40,866 nt of DNA from Richelia intracellularis HH01 (GCF_000350105.1 NZ_CAIY01000001.1:1-40866), one strand, 5' to 3'; positions 17,609 through 27,404 are shown, counted from the stretch's first letter. Translations and numbers: made by a program. The notes: generated from the sequence alone by a model not told the origin.

Positions 17609-19840
17609 ATGAATCACGCTGCAGGGGAAGTAGCTGTGCATATACCATTGGATTATTACAGAATTTTAGGATTGCCATTGGCTGCAAGTGAAGAACAGTT
17701 GCGTCAAGCTTATAGTGATCGTATAGCACAATTGCCACGACGAGAATATTCTCAAGTAGCTATTGCTGCACGTAAACAAATTATAGAAGAAGCCTATATA
17801 GTACTCTTCGATCCACTAAAGCGAAGGGAATATGAGCAGGAGTATTTGTCTCATAGTAATAAGCAAAATAATAATAATATTAGTGGGGTAGTAGTTGAAG
17901 ATTGCCAAACTCCAAAAAATGTAAATTCTGATAACCAAAAGTCAGGTATAGAAATCTCTGCACAACAAATAGCAGGAGCTCTGCTAATTCTGCAAGAGTT
18001 AGGGGAATATGAACTGGTACTCAAACTAGGTCATCCTTACCTCGTAAGTCAAAAAGATAATGCGAACTCCAATGAGGTTTGGGATTTATTACCAGATGTA
18101 TCCGATATTATCCTTACCGTATCTTTAGCTTGTTTAGAGTTAGGACGAGAACAATGGCAACAAGTCAACTATGAAAATGCCGCGATTTCCTTAGAGACAG
18201 GAGAAGAACTATTAGTTAAGAAAAAACTATTTCCCGATTTGCAAACGGAAATTCAATCGGATCTATATAAACTTAGACCATACCGGATCTTGGAACTATT
18301 ACAACAACCCATAGAAAAAAAATCTGAAAGGAAACAAGGGCTAAAATTATTAAAAACACTTATAAAAGAGCGTGGTGGCATTGATGGGACAGATAATGAT
18401 CACTCTGGGCTGAATTTAGATGATTTCTTACTATTTATTCAGCAATTGCGCCATTTTTTAACAGTGGCAGAACAACACAAGTTATTTGGGGAGGAGAGCA
18501 AACGCCCTTCATCTGTGGCGGTATATTTGACTGTCTATTCCTTGATTGCACGTGGATTTACACAAAGGGAACCTGCTTTTATTTGTCAGGCAAAAAAAAT
18601 GTTATTAAGTCTAGGAGTGCGTCAAGATATCCATCTAGAGCAATCTTTATGTAGTTTATTATTAGGACAAACTGAGGAAGCCAGTCGAGTGCTAGAACTT
18701 AGCAATGAATATGAAGCGCTGGCTTTTATCAGGGAAAAATCTTATGACTCTCCAGATTTATTGCCTGGTTTGTGTTTATATGCAGAACACTGGTTGGAAA
18801 CAAAATTATTTCCCTATTTTCGGGATTTAGTAGGCTGCCCAGCATCTTTAAAAGAATATTTTGCGAATCACCAAGTACAGTCATATTTAGAAGTATTACC
18901 TGTAGAAGAACAAGAGCCTCTTGCTAATTCCGATAAAGCCAATTATCACCATGGAAAATTGCAATATCCTTATACTTCCTATAGTCAAAGAATTGACTAT
19001 GAGCAGTCACCTGATATTTCTAATGAGGGAATAAAACAGCAATCGATAAATTCTAATATTTCATTTTCACCTTCGTTCTCTACTAGTCAGAAAAATCCCC
19101 TTACAAGCAATCAAGAATTAGGGGTAGAACAGACTAGTTATTATCCTTCTCCAAATATAGCTCACAGAAAACAAAAGCTTAGTAATATTAACTATCGAGG
19201 TGGACGTAAACGTAGGAGAATTAGCCGTTATCGTAAAAATGTAATTCGTCTTTTGTTAGTGGTACTAATATTAGTAACTAGTTTGGTATTTTTGTGTCTA
19301 TTGCTCAGTACAACCTTAGGCTTATTAATAGGTCTATTTAGCCCCTTACCATCCTTACAAGGAAAACAAGTTAATGTGCAAATTAATAAGCCATTAATTG
19401 AAGTCTCTAAACTGGAAGGCCAATACAAATTACTAGAGACAAAATTAATAGAAACTATGGCCAGAAAAGTAATTGAGGCCTGGCTATACAGCAAATCAGT
19501 AGCCTTAGGGCCAAATCATGATACAAATAGTTTAGAGAGTATATTAATTGGTTCAGCTTTGTCTCGGTGGCAAGCAATAGCTCAATGGGATAAAAATAAT
19601 GGTAGATACCGTCAGTTTGAACATCAGGTTAAGGATATTGAAATAGAACTAAACAAAAATGATGAGAATCAGATGATAGTAAAAGCATCTATCAGGGAAG
19701 TTGCTAACATATACGAGCGTGGCCAGAGAAATTATAAAAAGTCATATGATGATGACTTAAGAGTGAATTATGATCTAATTAAACAAGACGGGAAATGGAG
19801 AATTCAAAGTATGTCATTGCTATTTAGTACAGCTAGTTAG
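17609..19840 (+). CDS. ftn2: cell division protein Ftn2/ZipN (ARC6 family)
   Basis: Ftn2/ZipN is the inner-membrane anchor that tethers FtsZ and organises the cyanobacterial divisome, and is the ancestor of plastid ARC6. The 743-residue protein starts with a J-like domain (IPLDYYRILGLP at about 13-24, through the FDPLKRREYEQEY helix near 70-82). The HPD triad of true DnaJ proteins is not seen, as in other ARC6 relatives. A helical repeat-like region covers about 110-430, followed by a Ser/Asn-rich linker, a basic RRRISRYRK patch and one membrane span at about 542-575. The C-terminal DUF4101-type domain is at about 610-740 and ends in a domain typical of the family. The reading frame is intact. 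The length is normal. Confidence 0.93.
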   Translation: MNHAAGEVAVHIPLDYYRILGLPLAASEEQLRQAYSDRIAQLPRREYSQVAIAARKQIIEEAYIVLFDPLKRREYEQEYLSHSNKQNNNNISGVVVEDCQTPKNVNSDNQKSGIEISAQQIAGALLILQELGEYELVLKLGHPYLVSQKDNANSNEVWDLLPDVSDIILTVSLACLELGREQWQQVNYENAAISLETGEELLVKKKLFPDLQTEIQSDLYKLRPYRILELLQQPIEKKSERKQGLKLLKTLIKERGGIDGTDNDHSGLNLDDFLLFIQQLRHFLTVAEQHKLFGEESKRPSSVAVYLTVYSLIARGFTQREPAFICQAKKMLLSLGVRQDIHLEQSLCSLLLGQTEEASRVLELSNEYEALAFIREKSYDSPDLLPGLCLYAEHWLETKLFPYFRDLVGCPASLKEYFANHQVQSYLEVLPVEEQEPLANSDKANYHHGKLQYPYTSYSQRIDYEQSPDISNEGIKQQSINSNISFSPSFSTSQKNPLTSNQELGVEQTSYYPSPNIAHRKQKLSNINYRGGRKRRRISRYRKNVIRLLLVVLILVTSLVFLCLLLSTTLGLLIGLFSPLPSLQGKQVNVQINKPLIEVSKLEGQYKLLETKLIETMARKVIEAWLYSKSVALGPNHDTNSLESILIGSALSRWQAIAQWDKNNGRYRQFEHQVKDIEIELNKNDENQMIVKASIREVANIYERGQRNYKKSYDDDLRVNYDLIKQDGKWRIQSMSLLFSTAS

Positions 19841-20859
19841 TTTTATACTCATCTTATTTCAGTTGTATTATATATAATCATTTCCATATCTATCAGAATC
19901 TAAATTATAGTTTTCAATAGCTCAGTTAGTATTTTCCTATCGACTTACTTGTTATTTTCTCTACCAAGATGGCTTTAAAAAATAGACCTATTATTGCGTT
20001 GGGATGGGCAGCTAACTATCAAATTATTCAATATTGTTAAGAACTTACTAACAGGAATTAATTAAGTCATATAATTTGTGAAATTTTCGTATTTGTATTC
20101 AAATTCCCTATAGGATAATTATTTTGAGTAAGTGCTATTAGGAAATTGTAAATTTTTAATAATTATTGGACTTTGTATTTAGTACTTATTCACTCAATTT
20201 TAATCAGCATAAATAAAGCCAAGTGATAATTAGTAATGTCTAGATACCCTATAAACTTTGGAATGTGAGTCTATCAGCTTCGAAATTCCTATTGTTATGG
20301 GAAGTAACTCTTACTCGAAGGTTAATTAATAACATAAACTAACCAAAAGCAGTCTTCACTAATTAATTTTCAGCAATATGAAAGTTTAACGTTAATAATA
20401 AACAACCATTGTTAACCATGGGCTTTACATTTAAACCATAGTCTGGCATTATTAATTAGCTTTATCACTGGATATTATAATAGTAAAAAATATCTAAAAA
20501 TTCGTATGACAAAATATTATTTGCATGGATTATTAATCTTTAGGATCCATTACTGCTGATATTTATTCTATCCTTCAAGAAATACTTGATTCCTAGAAAA
20601 ATGTTAGCTCAGACTATAATAAATAAAAATATAAAAGTTACTATCATAATTAATTATTCTATTATTTTTAATTCTTTAATTCTCAACAGTTATCTTGGTT
20701 TAATTATTGGATAGAGTTTCATATCGATATTCTGATAAAATTCCCAAAAATATTTTTTTGATTTCAGTCAGATGCTTATTCTACTTATAGAAGTACTTAT
20801 CATTAGTATGTAATAGCACAGATTATTCAGGTAACCTCTCCAAACTAAATTCTTCTGAA

Positions 20860-20914
20860 GATAATATAGAAAATTAGTATTATGACTAATCAAATACGAA
20901 TTTTCTATATTATC
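20860..20914. repeat. 16-bp perfect inverted repeat with inner stem
   Basis: GATAATATAGAAAATT (20860-20875) is the exact complement of 20899-20914. An overlapping inner dyad, ATTAGT (20873-20878) with ACTAAT (20885-20890), can form instead of the base of the outer loop, so two folds compete. No gene is within 1 kb on either side. Confidence 0.6.
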
Positions 20915-21835
20915 AATCTAGTTAATTTTTATGAATAAGATGACTTATAAATCTATAAATGGGTTTAGATTATATTTGAAAAATCAAGTTTATCATGAGA
21001 ATCTATAATTCAGTAAGATATAGGAACTATATAGTAAAACTTATTAATCAAAGGGAAATAACTAAAGCACTTCATCACTAAAATATGCCAATTTAATTAA
21101 AATAGTCAAAAGTAAGTGGAAGTACAATTTATAATAAATTCCTAAATATCATTGATCTAGATAATATATAAGTGTTCTCACAGAGTAAAATAGTAGGTAA
21201 ACCCTATACACTTTTAGATAAATTATTTTGCGATTAACTTACTATTGATGGATATGAAATGCTTAAAATAGTAAATCTATTTTGTGACACAATTAGTTTC
21301 AATTAATTTGATTTACTAAAAATTATTACTAATACCAAGTACCATTTTAGGATTAATTTTAAGATAAAGCCAATACCAATAATACAATAATATTTTTCTT
21401 TATTAAGATACTTTCAAAATTAAAAATATTATGTTAGAGGGCTCTTAAAAAACTCTATCTTGAATAACTAACATCCTTACAATCCATGTATAAAAAAGAT
21501 GCGTGCTATCACATGAAATTAGGACTTTATCAACCAAAATTCACATATGTCTACAATTCCAAAAACCTCAGGCGAAAAAATTTAATAATCAACAAAATAT
21601 AAAGTTGATAGCCATCTAGGCTTCATCAAAATAATAGCTCAGTCTCATATTTCTGTATACAGCCTGAAAAGTAGTGAATGTACCGAATAAATTTTATACA
21701 AGAAATATTACGTCTTGCATTTAATAATCTTGACAAAGTATTATGACTGATTTGCTAGAGATTAAAAGAATAATTAATACAGGGGATACTTTCAGTAAAA
21801 TTTCCAGTTAAAAGCTAGGGATTTTTCAGAGTGCA

Positions 21836-21883
21836 TAAAAGTAATGAAATACTCTATAATTTAGGAGTAAGAGCTTACTTTTA
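21836..21883. repeat. nested stem structure before tab2
   Basis: TAAAAGTAA (21836-21844) pairs with TTACTTTTA (21875-21883). Within it TACTC (21850-21854) pairs with GAGTA (21865-21869). Two coaxial stems suggest a folded transcript or relic, about 300 bp before the tab2 start. Confidence 0.45.
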
Positions 21884-22178
21884 AGGTTTTTACTAGTATT
21901 TAAACAAGCAAGACAAATTATTAGGAGATAAATACGGAATTAATACAAATACTTTCACCAGATGAAGGGCGACTTTTGCCAAATTAAAAATGTGTTAAAT
22001 ACGATATATTTGTCAATATAAATATACATCCAAGGCATATGTGTTTTATTAGAACCCCCAACTGAGTAATTTGTAGTTTACCTTCTCTGCTCTCTTATTC
22101 CCCTGTTTTGTCTGCTGACTCTAACTATCACCCCACATCATAAAAAAATAAAAAGTAGCTATAACTGAATATCATCAC

Positions 22179-23042
22179 ATGGGTAGTATTTGGGAAATTG
22201 ATTTTTACTCTCGTCCAATAGTAGATGAAAAACAGAAGAAAATATGGGAAGTGCTAATTTGTGAAGCTCCTACGAACATTAGAAAAAATATAAATTCCTT
22301 GTTTCGCTATTCACAATATTGCCCCAGCACAGAGGTAAATTCTGTGTGGTTGAAAACAGCTATTACAGAAGCGATTACCAAAGCACCAGAGGCACCAATC
22401 AAAATTCGCTTCTTTCGTCGGCAAGTTAATAATATGATTACTAAGACTTGTCAAGATCTTGGAATTCCAGCACAAGCAAGTCGCCGTACTTTTTTCCTTT
22501 ATAAATGGTTAGAAGAAAGGATGAAAGAAGTTTATCCCCAAGAAACTGGTTATACAGGAAAAACTAATTCTTCATTCACGCTGGAATCTCCTCTTGCTCA
22601 AAGGTTACCTGATGCCTTAGAAGGGGAAAGATGGCAATTTGTCAGTTTATCAGTAGAGGAATTAGGGGATATGCCAGAGTGGGATATCTGTTTTGGTGAA
22701 AGCTTCCCTCTAGATATAGTGAAAATTGCCCCTAAAAATTTCATTCCTGGAATCTTGGTTTTCTCACCTCGGGCATTACCATTAGCAGCTTGGATGTCTG
22801 GTTTAGAGTTGGCATGGTTAAGGTTTGACGATAGTCAAGGTGGAAGATTAGTTTTGGAAGCCGGAGCAAGTGAAAGTTGGATTTTAGTTGGTCTTAGAAA
22901 TCCTCAAGTTCTAGCTAATGCCAGGGGTTTTGAATTAGCTAAGAAGAATGCTAATGGTGTACATTTTATTGCAGTACAATCCGATCCACAGGCAAAATCC
23001 TTCGCAGGATTTTGGCTCTTATGCGAGGTAAAACTATTTTAA
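22179..23042 (+). CDS. Tab2/Atab2 family RNA-binding protein (DUF1092)
   Basis: The 287-residue protein matches the Tab2/Atab2 family (DUF1092), found only in oxygenic phototrophs. Plant and algal members bind RNA and are needed for translation of photosystem I (psaB) and in plants also photosystem II messages. Signs are the start MGSIWEIDFYSRPI..., typical of the family, the central FFRRQVNNMI and PAQASRRTFFLYKWLEER segments, and the C-terminal half with SPRALPLAAWMSGLELA, a short GGRLVLEAG and a final FAGFWLL. There is no signal or membrane segment. Regulation is not visible. The role in this organism is inferred from the family. Confidence 0.88.
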   Translation: MGSIWEIDFYSRPIVDEKQKKIWEVLICEAPTNIRKNINSLFRYSQYCPSTEVNSVWLKTAITEAITKAPEAPIKIRFFRRQVNNMITKTCQDLGIPAQASRRTFFLYKWLEERMKEVYPQETGYTGKTNSSFTLESPLAQRLPDALEGERWQFVSLSVEELGDMPEWDICFGESFPLDIVKIAPKNFIPGILVFSPRALPLAAWMSGLELAWLRFDDSQGGRLVLEAGASESWILVGLRNPQVLANARGFELAKKNANGVHFIAVQSDPQAKSFAGFWLLCEVKLF

Positions 23043-23274
23043 ACTTGCCCAGCATATTGATGTAAAGAGAAATAAGTTATTCGGCTTGAAAATTTTGTAT
23101 TTATATCTGGACAGTTTGATGTATGTATGTTTTTCAATCAAACTTAATTCAAAAGCCAATGATTTATTGATTTATTTGGTAACAGTAACAATTCTCTTAC
23201 TCCAAATCTCTGGATAAAAATGCCCACATTGTTTTTTGAACAATCCTCTATTGCCGGTGCATTACAAAAAGTCA

Positions 23275-24594
23275 ATGCAAATGGTGTCTAAACAGCTACC
23301 ACAACAAGATACACTAGCAGAGCAATTGCTAGAATTAGCCATCAAGTGTAGAGCAGAGGCGGCTGAAGTTTATCAGTCGCGGTCACTCTCCCGAACCGTC
23401 TTTTTTGAAGGGAATCGCTTAAAACAAATAGAAACGAATGAAGCTGAAGGTACAGCCTTAAGATTATGGCGTAACGGATGTCCTGGTGTCGCTGTTGCAT
23501 ACGGTCCTGCAGAGCCAAAGTCAATTGTAGATAAAGCTTTAGCTCTAAGTATGCTAAATCCACCTGAATTTATTCAACTTGGTAGTAACTTCCACCCCAA
23601 TTACTCAAATTTAGGTGAAGATGTACCTATAGAAAAGTTGATGAATTGGGGTCAGCAAACTATTGATACGATTCGCACATATTACCCTGATGTGGTATGT
23701 AATGGGGATTGGGAGTGTGATGTTGAAACTACTAGACTAGTTAATACTAAAGGTTTAGATTGCTATTATACTGATACAACTTTAAGCTCCTACATTTCTG
23801 CCGAGTGGGTCAGAGGTGAAGATTTCTTAAGTGTATCAGATGGTGAAACAGAAAGATGTATTCTGCAACCAGAAAAGGTAGCTGCCCAAATTTTGCAACG
23901 TCTGGATTGGGCAAAAAATAAAATAACTGCTCCTAATTGTCATGTGCCCATATTATTTACCTCCAAAGCCTCTGATATGTTATGGAGTACTGTACAAGAG
24001 GCTTTAAATGGTAAGCAAATATTAGAAAGGGCTTCCCCATGGGCAAATAAATTTGGTCAAAGAGTTACTTCTTCACAGCTGACTTTATATCAAGATCCAA
24101 AAGCTGGTCCCTACAGTTGCCCTTTTGATGATGAGGGTACTCCCAGCCAATCAGTAATTTTTGTTGAGAATGGTATTTTACAGCACTCCTATTGTGATCA
24201 TTCTGTTGCGAAACAGCTACAAATGAATTCTACAGGTAATGGCTTCCGTCCTGACTTGGGCAGCTACCCTACCCCTAGTTTATTTAATTTCCTGGTTCAA
24301 CCAGGTTTAGCAAGTCTCCAAGAATTGATTGTAGATATGGATTATGGTTTGATTATTGATCAAATTCTTGGTAAGGATGGAGGAATTTCGGGTGATTTTT
24401 CAATTAATGTTGAGTTGGGCTACCTGGTAAAAAATGGTCAGGTTTTTGGGCGTGTTAAAGACACTATGGTAACTGGGAATATTTATAATGCCCTTAAGCA
24501 ATTAGTGTATCTGGGTGGTGATGCTGATTGGAATGGTTCATGCTATACCCCCTCTTTGGTAGTTGAAGGTTTATCTATTATTAGTAAGGAATAA
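23275..24594 (+). CDS. pmbA: PmbA/TldE family protease subunit
   Basis: The TldD/TldE (PmbA) complex is a cytosolic metallopeptidase that degrades unfolded peptides and trims some peptide natural products. This protein is the TldE/PmbA type: I see no HExxxH zinc motif as in TldD. Family features are FFEGNRLKQIETNEAEGTAL near the N-terminus, the DDEGTPSQ motif at about 285, GDFSINVELGY and a C-terminal GNIYNALKQL. From the ATG at 23275 the product is 439 residues, about the family size. The frame runs back to a TTG at 23236, but the added residues look non-homologous. Another ATG at 23281 is also possible. The partner TldD is not in this window. It follows tab2 by 230 bp. Confidence 0.88.
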   Translation: MQMVSKQLPQQDTLAEQLLELAIKCRAEAAEVYQSRSLSRTVFFEGNRLKQIETNEAEGTALRLWRNGCPGVAVAYGPAEPKSIVDKALALSMLNPPEFIQLGSNFHPNYSNLGEDVPIEKLMNWGQQTIDTIRTYYPDVVCNGDWECDVETTRLVNTKGLDCYYTDTTLSSYISAEWVRGEDFLSVSDGETERCILQPEKVAAQILQRLDWAKNKITAPNCHVPILFTSKASDMLWSTVQEALNGKQILERASPWANKFGQRVTSSQLTLYQDPKAGPYSCPFDDEGTPSQSVIFVENGILQHSYCDHSVAKQLQMNSTGNGFRPDLGSYPTPSLFNFLVQPGLASLQELIVDMDYGLIIDQILGKDGGISGDFSINVELGYLVKNGQVFGRVKDTMVTGNIYNALKQLVYLGGDADWNGSCYTPSLVVEGLSIISKE

Positions 24595-24684
24595 CAAGCA
24601 TTATGTAGCTTATGGTAGCGGAAACTTTAGTGATATAAATTAATAATTACAGATATTATGAATAATGTGAAAATTTACTTGAGA

Positions 24685-24711
24685 GGGTATTTATTTCACA
24701 AATAAATACCC
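24685..24711. terminator. 12-bp perfect hairpin after pmbA
   Basis: GGGTATTTATTT (24685-24696) and AAATAAATACCC (24700-24711) form an unbroken stem with a CAC loop, 91 bp after the pmbA stop. The 3' flank is AAGAGATTAG, without a T-run, so an intrinsic terminator is not certain. It may instead block 3' decay. Confidence 0.45.
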
Positions 24712-25388
24712 AAGAGATTAGTATCTTTTATCTTGATAAAGATATTAGTATTCAACCTTATCAGAATAAATCTAAAAGTTGAAACCTATAGGTATTAAAG
24801 TTTTTTACTTATTCACTTTTTATTTTCTACTTATATACAGTAATTTTATACCTGCATAATAATAGTGTGGTGGACGCATATAACATATATTCAAATGAAT
24901 AATACTAATATCCTGAATCAATTAAATATAGGTCAGAAAACAAAATTTATTTCGTCTTGATCCTATATTTTATATTTGATTGTTTATTTAATTTTATTAG
25001 ACTTAAATAATGGTTTTTTCAAGAGAATATAGTAGAGATTATTTGGTTACTCTCAAAAATCATCCATATTTAGGTAAAGACTTTTATTTAACTATACTGA
25101 GAGCACTTGTGTCTATTGGATTTGTTTGAAATAGAATCAGACCATTTGGTTTAGCATTAAACAAATAGAGTTTTTCCTCTCAACTTATTAGTGTTTACTT
25201 GAATATAACTTGTAGCAGATAAGATATTTCATATGGCTTAGCAGTCTAATGTCCAACATGACTGTCTTTTCATTTCAAGCTTAGATCATGGGGTCATTTT
25301 CAATCGACTTGCTACCATCTAATTGCAAAATGATAATTTAGTCATAGCTACTTGACATATTTCCTGTTTATAGAGTATGTGAGTGAAG

Positions 25389-25426
25389 TTATGATTAACG
25401 AGACGTTTTATGATTAACGAGACGTT
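25389..25426. promoter_or_regulatory. 19-bp tandem repeat before TonB-like gene
   Basis: TTATGATTAACGAGACGTT occurs twice head to tail (25389-25407 and 25408-25426) with no mismatch. Each unit contains the small dyad AACG-AGA-CGTT. The pair ends 78 bp before the start codon at 25505. It looks like a double operator, but a recent slip duplication is also possible. Confidence 0.5.
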
Positions 25427-25504
25427 GCTTTTGTATTATTTCTTTTTTACCAGAAAAACTAACGATTCTATTGATTTAAACGAGCAGAATAAACAATAAT
25501 AGCT

Positions 25505-26914
25505 ATGTCTTACGCCTCTATTTTCAAGAATGTGCCAGATGTTTTAAGCCAACCAGCAGGTATGGCTGCTATAGCCTCTATAGGTATCCATGGGGCTATA
25601 GCCTTTATTTTGCCATTGATGCCTATAGACTATAAACCTAAGCCTGTAAGATTATCTAAGGCTGTTGGAGTGCTTCAATTTAGCCGATCAGAACAACAAC
25701 GCTTACCAAAAACTTCAATTGCTCCTAAGGTAGCACTACAGACTCAAATACCCACACCAAATATTAATTATACTTCACCCAAGCTAATTACTTTACCTCC
25801 TATACCATCAAATTCTTCCACCTTACCAATTCTCCCTCAGTTACCAAAATCAACTTTTAACGACCCTACCAATTCCTTGCCAATATTTGATTCTGGTAGT
25901 ATCTATAGGCCTTATACTTTCACTAATCCTATTCTTCCAAGAGTAAGGAGTATTTATAACCTTCCTGATATCCCCAATTATGCAAACCCTAGGACATGGA
26001 AGAGTAGTAATACCTCACCAACCATTGTGAGTATCAACAGCAATAAACCTTCTACTGCTGAAAGAACTGCCAAAAACAAGACTATTAGTTTCACTAGTCA
26101 AGAACTAATGGCTCCTGTTAAATCAATCTTTAGACCGGGAGGTAACTATGCGATTGCAACAACAGGTGGTTTTCAAGAATTTAAACTGCAGTCCCCCCAA
26201 AAAAATGATGTTGTAAGTTCCAATAAAGTCCCAAAGAATAAAACAGCAATACTTAATTCACATCAAGATTTAAGACATAGGATTATCAAGAAATACCCTC
26301 TAAGTAGAGAAGAAACTTTAATCCAGAAAGTGATTCCCACTAATAAGACAGTTTTACATGGGGATATAAAAGGGATATTAGTAATGGAACCAGAAGGGAA
26401 AGTAATAGATATAGTTTTCCAATCGGATCAACCTCTTTCTCCCTTACAAATGGTAGTCGTGAGAAGGCATTTTCTCAAAAATCCACCGCCAGCAACTAAA
26501 AACCTATCTTATTATCCTTTTAAATTAAGTTTGAAATATATCTCCAATATTTCACATGCAAGTGAGCAACATCTTATACCTAGAAGTCCCCATACATCTT
26601 TAGGGGAAAAGCTCAGAAAACATACAAGGCAAAAAGAAATATTTTCTAGTCAGCCAGTAAAAATTAAAACAACATCGCGCATATTTGCTCTGCCCAATAA
26701 ACCATATACAAACACTAATAATTCTCTAACAGCAAGCTCTATGATAAATAATCAGCAGAACTCACTTTCCAATCAGCCAGTAAAAATTAAAACAACATCA
26801 CGCATATTTGCTGTACAGAATAATCAACAAGCTGCAGATGATAAGTCAAATAATAAAAAACTTATCAACCAACTACGCCAAGTGAGGGAAAAAAGACAAA
26901 ATAAAAATAAATAG
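25505..26914 (+). CDS. membrane-anchored TonB-like protein, Pro/Asn-rich
   Basis: The 469-residue protein is not a named family to me, but its plan is TonB-like: a short cytoplasmic start, one membrane span at about 20-41 (MAAIASIGIHGAIAFILPLM), then a long Pro-, Ser-, Asn- and Thr-rich periplasmic stretch to about 270. A small folded region at about 290-350 (KGILVMEPEGKVIDIVFQSD and a following HFLKNPPPAT) recalls a TonB C-terminal domain. The last 100 residues are very basic and contain a repeat, QPVKIKTTSRIFA, at about 383-395 and 424-436. No clear ribosome binding site precedes the ATG. It may energise outer-membrane transport, but that is inference. No outer-membrane receptor is adjacent. 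Confidence 0.72.
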   Translation: MSYASIFKNVPDVLSQPAGMAAIASIGIHGAIAFILPLMPIDYKPKPVRLSKAVGVLQFSRSEQQRLPKTSIAPKVALQTQIPTPNINYTSPKLITLPPIPSNSSTLPILPQLPKSTFNDPTNSLPIFDSGSIYRPYTFTNPILPRVRSIYNLPDIPNYANPRTWKSSNTSPTIVSINSNKPSTAERTAKNKTISFTSQELMAPVKSIFRPGGNYAIATTGGFQEFKLQSPQKNDVVSSNKVPKNKTAILNSHQDLRHRIIKKYPLSREETLIQKVIPTNKTVLHGDIKGILVMEPEGKVIDIVFQSDQPLSPLQMVVVRRHFLKNPPPATKNLSYYPFKLSLKYISNISHASEQHLIPRSPHTSLGEKLRKHTRQKEIFSSQPVKIKTTSRIFALPNKPYTNTNNSLTASSMINNQQNSLSNQPVKIKTTSRIFAVQNNQQAADDKSNNKKLINQLRQVREKRQNKNK

Positions 26915-26946
26915 TGATTAAATTTAGTAAAATAAATTATGATTTG

Positions 26947-26973
26947 TAGGGGTAATGATTATATTTATCCCTA
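26947..26973 (+). terminator. putative terminator of TonB-like gene
   Basis: TAGGGGTAA (26947-26955) pairs with TTATCCCTA (26965-26973), including one G-T wobble, and TATTTTC follows. It starts 33 bp after the stop codon, the right place for an intrinsic terminator. Confidence 0.55.
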
Positions 26974-27404
26974 TATTTTCTCGGTTAAGAAGGAAACTAT
27001 AATTTAATATTTAAATACGATAGGTATTCCTCGCATAGCATCAGAATGGGGAAATACGGATTATCAAAATTAAGGTATTAGTTCCCTATTAATTACAAGT
27101 GATTATTTTTATATAAAAAGGATAAATACAAAAAATACTTATTCCTAGCTTTTAAACTTTAACTTCTATCTAATTTCCAAAATAGTATTGAGGCCCATTC
27201 AATATCAATAATAAGCAAGGGCAATACTTTTTACACTGACCTATTTGTTGTATGGTTTTACTAAACCGGAATAACAATAGTTCTGCAATATAAATATCTC
27301 CAACCAGTATTATTATATAATAATTTAGTGTGAAGTTAAAATGGGGAAAATTCAATAAGCAGAAATGCCATGAATTACAATTATTAGCCAGATTTCGTAA
27401 CCTA

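Larger units (their letters stand above)
19841..22178. other. 2.3-kb gene desert between ftn2 and tab2
   Basis: This is the longest non-coding stretch. It has stops in all frames and no intact gene. It holds two strong structured repeats (20860-20914 and 21836-21883, listed separately) and a 10-bp palindrome CTGTATACAG near 21653. A 23-codon ATG reading at 19969 is too short to call. The last 150 bp before tab2 are richer in C and T than the rest. Confidence 0.55.
24595..25504. other. 910-bp non-coding region after pmbA
   Basis: No gene is seen. It holds the 12-bp hairpin at 24685-24711 and, near its end, a 19-bp tandem repeat (25389-25426) before the TonB-like gene. A weaker hairpin built on TATCTTT and AAAGATA follows near 24722-24746. 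Confidence 0.5.

Noticed and set aside
18327..18336. Low-complexity runs inside ftn2 as possible frameshift sites
   Set aside because: A-rich runs occur, but the 743-codon frame is continuous through all expected domains, so no slip is needed.
19969..20040. 23-codon ATG reading after ftn2 (MALKNRPIIALGWAANYQ...)
   Set aside because: Too short, without ribosome binding site or continuation in another frame. Kept only as a hint for a BLASTX check.
27170..27355. 61-codon minus-strand frame between the TonB-like gene and ahcY
   Set aside because: AT-driven composition, no ribosome binding site and no recognisable features. Frames of this length are expected by chance in so much AT-rich DNA.
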